Shown here: positions 1-9,400 of the stretch, one piece after another
Numbering within the stretch: the stretch's first letter is position 1
Layout: each line of letters begins with the position of its first letter
Assembly: GCA_944452925.2 (NCBI GenBank)
Contig: OX101812.2
Location: 56,254,534-56,318,533 of the forward strand
Direction: 5' to 3'
Length of the DNA stretch: 64,000 nt
Source of the DNA: Chrysolina oricalcia
Lineage: Eukaryota > Arthropoda > Insecta > Coleoptera > Chrysomelidae
The notes under the pieces: generated by a model
What the model was told of the DNA's origin: nothing
The model's input: the letters and a program-made list of their open reading frames with translations, nothing else
Database searches by the model: none
Position numbers and translations under genes: made by a program

Positions 1-534
1 ATCGAAATAGTAGAAAATGAAAACGAACCCACGCCAGCATTGTCTCTTTTAGATTATGATTATAGAAGAGAAGATATACTGACTCAGAATCCTTTTGTAT
101 ATGTATGTGGATATTTGCTTAGAAAAGCATTGAAAATTCACAGATGTCAAGATTGTTTAGACTATTCTAAAAAATGTGAAGAATTAGACACTGATAAACT
201 GTTAACACATTTCAAAAGTTTCGACACAAATTCAAGTATATTTGGAGGGCTGAGAATGCCACCTGAAGCATTCATACATTTAATTTACAAATTGGAACAA
301 ATATTTATTTCAACATATGAAGAAGTATGCACAGGCGTTTCTGTCTCAAATTCTCATTTGAGAATTATGAATATAGTGAAATTTCAACATCCCTGTTCTC
401 AGTTCCCTATATTGTATGTTTTGAAACTATTCATTAGGCTGAGAATATTTTATTCCTTGAAATATCTCAACCGAGACATGAAAAGTTTGAAAGATAAAAG
501 AAGAAGAAAATTGTGTATATTGTCACATATTTAA
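1..534 (+). CDS. P-element/THAP9-like transposase, C-terminal part
   Basis: The frame is open from the first base of the window to a stop at 532-534, so the 5' part lies outside. About 177 residues are visible. The segment YVCGYLLRK followed by a CxxC (CQDC), then FGGLRMPPEAF, and near the end a basic helix (LNRDMKSLKDKRRRKL) follow the order of the C-terminal domain of P-element and THAP9 transposases, as I recognise that family. Catalytic residues and the THAP zinc finger would be upstream and are not visible. No terminal repeat was recognised downstream. It could be a domesticated THAP9-like gene rather than a mobile copy; nothing here decides that. Confidence 0.55.
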   Translation: MEIVENENEPTPALSLLDYDYRREDILTQNPFVYVCGYLLRKALKIHRCQDCLDYSKKCEELDTDKLLTHFKSFDTNSSIFGGLRMPPEAFIHLIYKLEQIFISTYEEVCTGVSVSNSHLRIMNIVKFQHPCSQFPILYVLKLFIRLRIFYSLKYLNRDMKSLKDKRRRKLCILSHI

Positions 535-720
535 TCAAGTATTCTAGACAATAATGTATTTATTTTTCAGGGTTCATGTATATTATGTTAGAAATGAATT
601 ACATACATGTACTCTACTTCACGTTTGAAATTGTTCTTTAATTTTTCAGACTGTTCTGGAACAAATCATCTGTTTAGCATAGATTATCAGTTTGTATTTT
701 TCACATACATTTTTGGGTGA

Positions 721-1011
721 AAAAATCTATTCATAAAAATAGTTTTTATATCCCATATAAGTGACTTATTTGGAAATGTATTTGAATATATCGAAAACGT
801 AATTCATGTTCATATTCTTTGGGCACCAATAAATATTTTGTTATTACCGTTCTATTTATTGCTACCTACCTACACATATAAAGCATATCGATTGGATGGT
901 ATTAAGAGGGGAGAAACCAAGCCCCTTTATCCTAATTGGAATGAGACCACTACTGAATTTGCAAACCAATTTTATTTTGATGAATGTCGTCAACATTCAT
1001 CAAAAACTTAA
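721..1011 (+). CDS. Unrecognised ORF, possible terminal coding exon
   Basis: An open frame of about 96 codons follows an in-frame TGA at 718-720 and ends with TAA at 1009-1011. Its second half looks protein-like: a hydrophobic stretch (ILWAPINILLLPFYLLP), then a polar tail rich in charged and aromatic residues (GIKRGETKPLYPNWNE). An AATAAA overlaps the stop codon at 1010-1015, as at the end of a short 3' UTR. There is no suitable ATG and no clear acceptor was proven, so it would have to be a 3'-terminal exon. I do not recognise the family. It may be a chance ORF. Confidence 0.25.
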   Translation, partial: KNLFIKIVFISHISDLFGNVFEYIENVIHVHILWAPINILLLPFYLLLPTYTYKAYRLDGIKRGETKPLYPNWNETTTEFANQFYFDECRQHSSKT

Positions 1012-1254
1012 TAAACAAAAAAAGGAATATTGACTGAGATAAACCCTATGATATCTACACTTCTGTCGATGTTGACAACAGTTCATTTGTAAATATCACT
1101 ATGCTGTAAGTAGAATAACATAATATGTAGCCCCAATATTTGTAATTTTCTCTTCAGATATTGATTGAAAAAGAATTTCGAGAGCTCTCAATCAAAAGCA
1201 GATAAAAGTCTACTTTCTTGTTCCCATATAAGCCTCATTTTCTGTCAAAAACAA

Positions 1255-1258
<4 letters not shown>

Positions 1259-1302
<44 letters not shown>
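1259..1302. repeat. (TA)n microsatellite
   Basis: About 22 uninterrupted TA units. The 65-codon ORF across it is low-complexity and not a gene. Confidence 0.9.
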
Positions 1303-1303
<1 letters not shown>

Positions 1304-1985
1304 CGTTGATAAATATTTTGGAATTCTTACATTTATTGAAGAATAGTTTATGGGAAATTTAGTCAGCTAAGTTATGAGACAACTCCCTATTTCTGTACAA
1401 CATTCCTTGAGTTGTCTTCCGTAAAATATATGTCCTGATGTTCCTAGACCATATAGAAACTTTGCAAATTCATACATATTTGACAAATAAATATATCTGG
1501 TCTTGGTATAAATGACAAGAAATAGCATCAGTTCAGGTAGTACATTTTTCACATTGACTTTCATACCAAAATTATCTATTCGAAAATTTGAACAAATATT
1601 CCAGAATGAGTATAATCAATTATAAGTATAATAAATAAGTAAGCTAGAGTTTTGTTTCCATTCAATATATTGATCTAGCCTAAAACTGTATCTAGAAACA
1701 AATCTTTTGAATTCACTAATAATTACATTTGTTCAGTCAAAGTTATTTTTCTCAGTGTAGGTATATAGAAATAGAGATAATGTTATACAATTACAATTTC
1801 TCAGTGTGAAAATAGATATAATCTGACATTTACAAGGTCATAGAATTTTGACACACAAAGATCAAAGGTTCCGACAAAGCTGTCGTATCTGGTAGGGGTT
1901 GTATGTAATCTGTGGTATAACTACCTGCTAACCCAATTTCAGAGATATTTTGAACATATAATAGATACAATGAGAACAAAAAGTA
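1303..1985. other. AT-rich stretch, nothing recognised
   Basis: No gene, repeat end or RNA recognised. A minus-strand 65-codon ORF here has no family features. Confidence 0.5.
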
Positions 1986-2079
1986 TTTCACCCCTTCACC
2001 ACACAAGTAATTTAATTCCTAGATGCGCATTTCGATAACAAAGTTATCTTCATCAGTAGGGATTACTAAACTAACTGTA
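1986..2079 (-). repeat. Dispersed ~95-bp repeat with hammerhead-like core, copy 1
   Basis: Read on the minus strand this matches the plus-strand copy at 17046-17133 over about 90 bases. Both hold CTGATGA, a 6-bp hairpin (GATAAC/GTTATC) and GAAA, the conserved strings of a hammerhead core, bracketed by CCCT and AGGG that could form stem I. The base at the cleavage position appears to be G, which hammerheads do not cut, so activity is doubtful. Confidence 0.5.
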
Positions 2080-2174
2080 AATCGTCATACCAGTCTTATT
2101 TATATCACATAATTAATTACCAAGAGGCAATCTGTTTACTAGGAAGTGACCCTACCTGATGGACAGGTACAACC

Positions 2175-2431
2175 TCACCCAATAAACAACACAACAGAGG
2201 CACTTAATTCTGCCTTTACTGGTATCAAATCAAGTTTGGAATTTAATGGACCATTATCATTAGTAAGCAAGGGTTTCGAGTCCCTTTTTTCGAAGATGGG
2301 TCCCAAAACAGATCCTTGTGGAACCTCCGTATTTATTGGTAGTCTGATAGACTCAGAGTTGTTACATTTGGTACTGATTGTCCTATTTTCAAAACAGAAT
2401 ACTGTTCGTTTGAGATTTTTTATCGAATATC
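2175..2431 (-). pseudogene. LINE reverse-transcriptase fragment
   Basis: Reading minus strand from 2431 gives a frame containing VPQGSVLGP, the hallmark of non-LTR reverse transcriptase palm domains, preceded by a weak YLxNRxQ-like segment (YSIKNLKRTVF). Downstream of the motif the usual LLFLLYINDL is lost and the frame drifts to a stop at 2175-2177. It is a short decayed relic, Jockey/CR1-like in style. The plus-strand 96-codon ORF here is its shadow. Confidence 0.6.
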
Positions 2432-2599
2432 TTTAAATGATGGTATTCAATGGTTCATCTTATGATGTTTGGTAATTTCAAATCAAATTTATTCATCCGA
2501 AGACACCAAGTGGTATAGGACATGTCAAGAATTTGGAGTATGGAGACATTATAAAATTACAGAGTAAACAGTAAAATTTTTTAATAACAGTAATAAATT

Positions 2600-2960
2600 T
2601 ACATGTTTTCTGAAAACATTCTGCGTGGATTTTTCGAAAAGTAAACTCTGAAAATATTACTGTAATATTCCTAGATCATACCATCCATTCACAGAATATT
2701 TTTTTGAGAATATTCCTTGATTATTCTGAATTGTTACCCGAGGGATGATCTTGGAATATTCCAGATATTCTAGATATTCTGTGTGATATTATAGGAATAT
2801 ATTTAAGGTACAATCCTTTGACTTTGACCAATAACCTGGAAATATTCTAAATATCCATAGAATATTATTTTGGGTATACATATTCTATGATTCTGATGAA
2901 TTTCCATATTCAGGGAATGTTTCACCTCCAATATTCTAGAATATTCCAAAATGAAAGTTC
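2600..2960. repeat. GAATATTC-rich AT tract
   Basis: The palindrome GAATATTC and one-base variants recur many times in about 350 bases. It is probably an old repeat or MITE remnant. GAANNTTC also matches a heat-shock element half-site pair, but no gene start is adjacent. Confidence 0.35.
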
Positions 2961-2995
2961 AAGAATTATTCATCTGCCTGGGCTATGCATTTAAG

Positions 2996-3190
2996 ATGAT
3001 TACTGAGTGTTAATTTTTCTCATAGATGACAATATGCGCTTAAATGAATGAAAACTTTTTTTTGTCTAAAAGCTGCGTTTGAAGAAAAAAATCTTGTGCG
3101 TACTTCAAGCACAAAGTGTCATTGCTACTCTCCAAATTTGTCGAGCGGCAATCTCTCACTTTGCGCTCTAAATATACGAATAATTAGCTA
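2996..3190 (+). repeat. Dispersed ~195-bp repeat, copy 1
   Basis: Matches 24918-25110 in the same orientation. The best block is AAAAGCTGCGTTTGAAGAAA followed by a segment with CTCTCCAAA and GCGCTCTAAATA. It ends just before the donor site of GalNAc-transferase exon 5, within the intron. Confidence 0.6.
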
Positions 3191-3204
3191 TCGTTTATCC
3201 TTAC

Positions 3205-3434
3205 CACTTGAAAGATTTGCATCTAAGCTTCTGCCGTAGCTGTTTCCTGTGTGTCAAATCACCCACAATTGGGTTATTTTCTAGACCTGGCTGATGCATG
3301 AAGAAAAATCTCTTGTAATCATCCATCCACACATGGGCCAATCGAGCTGTATTGATGCCATGGGTGTCCTTGTTATCCGGAAAGGAGTAAGGGTGAAAAT
3401 CTCGAAATATATGACCTACCCTTGAACAAGGAAC
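3205..3434 (-). CDS. GalNAc-transferase exon 5
   Basis: Encodes VPCSRVGHIFR, TARLAHVWMDDY and the end RKQLRCKSFKW-like segment that closes the catalytic domain. Donor GTAAGG starts at 3204, phase 2. No continuation exon is recognised between 1 and 3198. Confidence 0.88.
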
Positions 3435-6400
3435 CTTTGAACAAATATCGGAGTTAGTGATAATATTTGAAAATAATTCTATTACATTGTGAAATTTGAT
3501 GTTTAGAAGAGAGGAATCAACTGAATGGTTAAAATTCAAGTGAAAAAAAAATGGTTTGAAAACAACTAAATAATTTTGTCAATAAAAAAATATATAACAA
3601 TAATAGTTCCTTACTGTTTCTAACCTTCCACCACATTGCCATATCCTGAAAGACATCTCTAAATTTTCTCCGCCCCATCCGTCCATTTGCTCGTCATATG
3701 AACCAATATCCCAAAAGAAGTTTCTGTCAATAGCGAATAACCCTCCAGCCATTGTTGGTGATTTTACTGGAGCCAATTTGTGTTTGTCTTTTTCGTCTTG
3801 AATGTCTATCCAAGTGAAATGACCAGACCATGAAAACCCACCCACTTGAAAGCTGCTGTCACCTGTTGGCAAGTATTGATATTTACTTGCTGGCATGTCA
3901 TAATGACCTCATTATGTCATTGTATTTCAGTGACATCCTAGGACCATAATGAAGTTCAGAAATTCCTAGTACTATATTGAAATGCAAATGTAAAGTTTCT
4001 GAATGTTTGGCATGAATGAACTTTATACGAAAAAATGCAAGTACGTAATAATATCAAACAATTTTATTCAAAATACAAAACTTCACTCTCCAAATCGGAA
4101 GGTAAACTTTCGAGACTGGTATCTAGGCAACTCACATCGCACTTGCTTCATAACAAGGAATGAGGTCGCCTATCAATACTTGTGGACGAGCAAAATGCCC
4201 TCATACTCCGGATTCGAACCGGGTCAGATTTTTCAACGCGGAAATTTCAACCGCGGAAGTTTCAACGGCGGAAGTTTCAACGGTCAACACGTCAAACATA
4301 CGTCCAATGCATCGAACCCCTGAGCTACCGGCCACCACAAATAAAAGTGTTTCTGTTTGAAAAAAACTTGGTAATTTTTCGCAAATTGGGTAACTATGTA
4401 CGCATTAAAAACTCACCATTTGTGGAGTAAGCCAAATTGGTAGCTTCTATAACATCTATTATGGGTACCAATACAGTAGTACGGTCTTCTTCTATTCTCG
4501 ATAAGAGAGGTTCTGACCAACCAACAGTTGCCTCACAGTGGGCATCTAAGAAAATCAAGACATCACCTTGTGCTTCTCGAGCTCCTTGCAATCGAGCTCT
4601 GATCAAACCGAGTCTGTGTTTCAGTCGTATTACTTTGATATTGTAGTTCTTCAATCTTGTTAATATGTAATGATCAAGAAGCCCTTTCAGATTTTCTGAA
4701 AAAAATTAAAGTACTTAAGCAAATAAATACTGCAACCTAAAGTTATTCAGATAGCCTCAGTTTTCGAAAACGCTAGAAACAGTTATTTGAAATTAGGAGG
4801 GGAACACAAAATGTTTTGCAAGAATTGGCAACAGTAAGTAAAGTAACGTATTCATTGAATATGACAGTGCCGAATAGAAAATGATCAGTTAGAAATATAA
4901 TCGATTATTAATGTAATATCAGTTACAAATTTAATATAGCAGCTGGGAATTGAAAACAAATTTATAGAGGAGATGCAACCTAAGCAAGCTTGTGTTGAGG
5001 TATCACCGTTCTCGTTTTCATTCTCATTTTATGGATACAATTTAAAAAAATAGTGGATGTAGAAAATGTAGACGAATTCGTGAACAAGAGTAAATATGTG
5101 TGGCCATAAAATGTTTTCGAGTGTGGCATTCAAGCAATCGAAGTTATTCTTTATAAAAAAATTAAGTTTTGTTTTAATTTTTTTGATATTGGTGATATTA
5201 TTTTATTCAGAGGGTAATTGATTGTAGAATATACAGGGTGTCAATTTGAAAACTTCCCACCCTTAATATCTTCCTTCCAGTAAACAATATGAGTAATCGA
5301 AAAAACAGGTCAATTTTATTGTCAAGGGGGACACTTTCAAGGACTATTTGTAGCCCTCGTGGTTCAACCCCCTAGGAGGGGTAGATGTTACCCTTAGAAT
5401 TTTAAATGGGAAGGGGGGTCAAGTGGCACATCATTTTGATGGGCGTTCAATTCTTGTTCCAATGGTACCCTGACTTATTATTTTTTGATGAGCATTTTCC
5501 GAAAAATTGCGTTCTAAAGTAACAGAAGTAATTATTAGAACGCCTATACTGAGATGCATGGTTTGGCCAGAACTGGTTAGAATATTAGGTGGTACCGTTC
5601 CAACCCTTTATTAGGGGTAACATTAGCCATTAGCTCCAAACACTTTACATAAAAAAGTAGTCTAATAGTAAAACGTAGATGGTAGTAAAGTTGTGTTTAT
5701 TAAATGCTGAATTTTTAAGTGTCATCGCAGAAATTGTACAGATAGCCTTCCTTTTTTGCTACTTCTGCTGTAAAAAGTTTCTGTTTTCCGGCAAAAAATT
5801 GGTTAGCAAATTTGAACTATGTGGTAGTATTGTGAATACCGTTGTACCTGTTGGGCTGTTTAGGAATTACTTTAATAAGTGTATAAAAGTGTAAAAATGG
5901 TTTACATTCTTCAAGACAGAATTGAAATGATTGTAATTTAGGCGAAGTTGGAAAGTGCGCACGAAGGGCGGCATGTCTTTTTAACGAAAGACATCCAAAT
6001 TGTAATGTAAGTCACCGGTATGTGCTTGATTTGGTGAATAAGTTTTACGAAACTGGTTCAGTGACAAATAAAAAAAGAAATAACTCCAGAGTACTAAATG
6101 AAGCAGCTCAAATTGAAGTTTTGGGAACATTTGGTGCAGAGCCCACGAGCTCCTTACGATCAGTATCAGAACAGACGGGAATGTCACGCGAGACTATAAG
6201 AAAAGCATTGAAAATGCATAAATTTCATCCATATAAAATGCAGATTCTTCAAGAGCTCCACGAGGATGATTATGATAGAAGAATAGAGTTTTGTGAAATC
6301 ATGTCTCATCGAGTCAATACCATCCCTAATCTTCTGTTAAACATCTGTTTCAGCGATGAGTGTTCATTTTTTCTGAATGGCAATGTTAATAGACAAAATT

Positions 6401-9400
6401 GTCGCTATTGGAGTGACGAAAACCCACATATTTTTCGGGAAGGGCATACACAACACCCACAAAAAGTTAATGTTTGGGCTGGTATTCTTGGAAATGCCAT
6501 TCTTGGTCCATTATTTCTGGAAGAAAACTTGACTGGCAATCTGTACCTTGATATGCTTAAAGAGACTATCGATCCTCTTATAACTCACGAGCTAGAAACT
6601 CAAATTGATGCAGAAGGTAATGAACTTTTCCAGGAGGATCTGTTACATTTCCAGCAGGACGGTGCTCCACCTCATTATTTTCTTCCCGTCCGACAGTGGT
6701 TAAACGAGAGATTTCCGGGTAGATGGATTGGCAGAAGGGGAGCAGTTGAATGGCCTCCGAGATCACCGGATTTAACACCCTTAGATTTCTTTCTTTGGGG
6801 GCATCTTAAATCCGTTGTTTATAAAACACAACCTTCTGATATTGACGAACTTAAAAGACGAATTACAGCAGCATGCCGGTCAATTCCTAGTGAAGTTTTC
6901 CGTAATGTTAGAGGGGAGTTCGAAAACAGACTGTATTACTGTTTAGAGCAAAATGGACAACATTTCGAACAGCTAATAAGATAAGCGTAAGTAGATTTTA
7001 TGTTGGAAATGTCTTTCTCGCAAATTAAATTTTATTGTGTAGAAGGAAAATAACCACCAAATAAAAAATCCCATGCGTAATAAATTTATTCCTGTCATTC
7101 AAGGGTTGGAGCGGTGCCACCTACTCTTCTAACCATTTTTATTAAAGGGAGTCAATACAATAATGCATCTCAGTATAGGCGTTCTAATAATTACTTCTGT
7201 TAGTTTAGAACGCAATTTTTCGGAAAATGCTCATCACAAAATAATAAGTCATTGGAACAAAAATTGAACGCCCATCAAAATGATGTGCCACTTGACCCCC
7301 CTTCCCATTTAAAATTCTAAGGGTAACATCTACACCTCCTAGGGGGTTGAACCACGAGGGCTACAAATAGTCCTTGAAAGTGTCCCCCTTGACAATAAAA
7401 TTGACCTGTTTTTTCGATTACTCATATTGTTTACTGGAAGGAAGATATTGAGGGTGGGAAGTTTTCAAATTGACACCCTGTATGTTACAAATCTCTGATT
7501 ATGACGAAGTCTAACTAATGGGACATCAATATTTTAGTTTGTGTTCCAACGGGTGTTATGCGGGTGTGTTTTAAAAGTCAATGGAGACATAATTAGATGT
7601 AAAGTTTCTTCACTTTGAAGACATCTGCTTCTTCATACAATTTCGTAGTGGAAAATCTTTTATTTTTCTTCAATAAGATTTTCTGTAAGGTATTTTGAAC
7701 AGTCTCCAAATTCCACAATGTAGTTTTGAAAGTGTCACCCAAACAACAATACAGTAACGAATAATAGATTCAACTAGGGCGTTATAGATCATCATAAGCG
7801 TCTTTTTATTCAGAATATTTCTGAGTTGGTAAAATTTGTAAATCAGCTTTCGCAATCTTTTCAATTGAATACAAGAGGAAACATAAAATCGAAACTAGTT
7901 TGGGTAGAGGATTTTCTAATTATATTATAATAATGTTTCGGGTGTCGGGGCGTGGCTCAGTGGTAAGAGCGTCCGACTCTGAGCCAAAGGTCCGGAGTTC
8001 GAGCCCTAGTTGAACCTGGGATTTTTAAATTTAATTTAACCAATTAAATTATTAAAATCTCGTGTCTCGACTGGGGTGAGTCCTGCACGATTCACTGTTG
8101 CGTTCCAATTAACAGTGCTGCTCCACCCAGATCACAAGGCTAATGACCATAGCATTCGATGCAAAACTCCAAAGAAAAACAAATGATAATTTTTATTGAT
8201 GGTCTTCAAAATACGCATAGACATAGACTTGGTGATGAATACAAGATCATCACACTAGAAATCAAAAATTTTTTGTCCAGTTAAAAAAACAATTTTGAAA
8301 AAAAATTGAATGAAGAAAGAAAAAATATATAAATAATAATAACTCAGGATAGATTTATCGAGTGGCAATATATAAAAATGTAAATAGAAAAGTTATTGGG
8401 TATAGCCCTCAAATTGTTGTGCAACCGTAGACACGTGTTTCAAGCTTAAGCTCTCATCAGTACGGTAAAATCAAGTGCGAAGATGTACAACACTTGGATG
8501 TAAAAATAGAAACAAAGGAAGTCAACAACAGGAAGCCAACCACACATTTGTGGCTTTATAACACGTACTTAATTGAAGCGCATACAGTTTTGTCTTCGTT
8601 CAGAGTTTTTTTATTTATCAAATACTCCATTCTTCACGCTAAATAGTTATGATGATTATATAAGTCAATAATTTGTAATAAAACAGTTTCTAAATGTAAC
8701 CAAGTCACTTGAATACCAATAACACAGTCTAAGCATATTGGATATCTTTGTACTGAATTTGCCAGGATGGTATATGCTCTGAAAGTTGCTTCAAGACAAT
8801 GCAGTAGATATAGTTTGAATTAACTATAGTTTGCAATAATTCATACTCATATTAGATATTCCATAGTAAATTGGGGTCAGGTTGCAGATCTTGACACTTA
8901 CATCAGACTATATCTTAGATAGCCTGTTTTATTTTCAGAAATAAATCTGCCTTCGACACTTGTCAAAACATCAATATGCCACCTGGCATAAATCTGTATT
9001 ACTACCAAGCAAACATGGCTCTAGATTATACAATGCTGCTATTTTAGCACCCCCTTGTTAATTTTTGAACGGTTTGACCTACATTCATGGAACAAAATGC
9101 TACCGATGCTACTTACTGCAATAAAAGACAACAATTTCAAAAATTTCAAGTGGCATAGGGGTCAAATTACACATCTTTGAAAAGATAATTCAAATTTATA
9201 ATGAACCATGTTAATTTTTTTTGATTTTCGTTAATACGTATTTTCACAATTTCGATCTATTTGCTTTTCGAAATTTTCAAGTTGATGTGCCGCCCAGCAC
9301 CATCTGCCGAGTAGTTACAATGAATCTTCTCTCAAAAAGTAGTATATTGGTCCCATTGTTCCTCATCAAACCGTTCAAAAGGAAATCATTCAGATTCGCA

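Larger units (their letters stand above)
5234..7480 (+). mobile_element. Mariner-type transposon with ~385-bp terminal inverted repeats
   Basis: The ends are CAGGGTGTCAATTTG and its complement, flanked by TA at 5232-5233 and 7481-7482, the Tc1/mariner target. The inverted repeats run about 5234-5621 and 7097-7480 and are almost identical, so insertion is recent. One transposase frame lies between. It sits in the large intron of the GalNAc-transferase, in opposite orientation. Confidence 0.9.

Noticed and set aside
7946..8030. Possible tRNA gene (A and B boxes, D-arm pairing)
   Set aside because: The anticodon stem does not pair, the sequence continues into a SINE body, and a second copy exists at 39969-40265.
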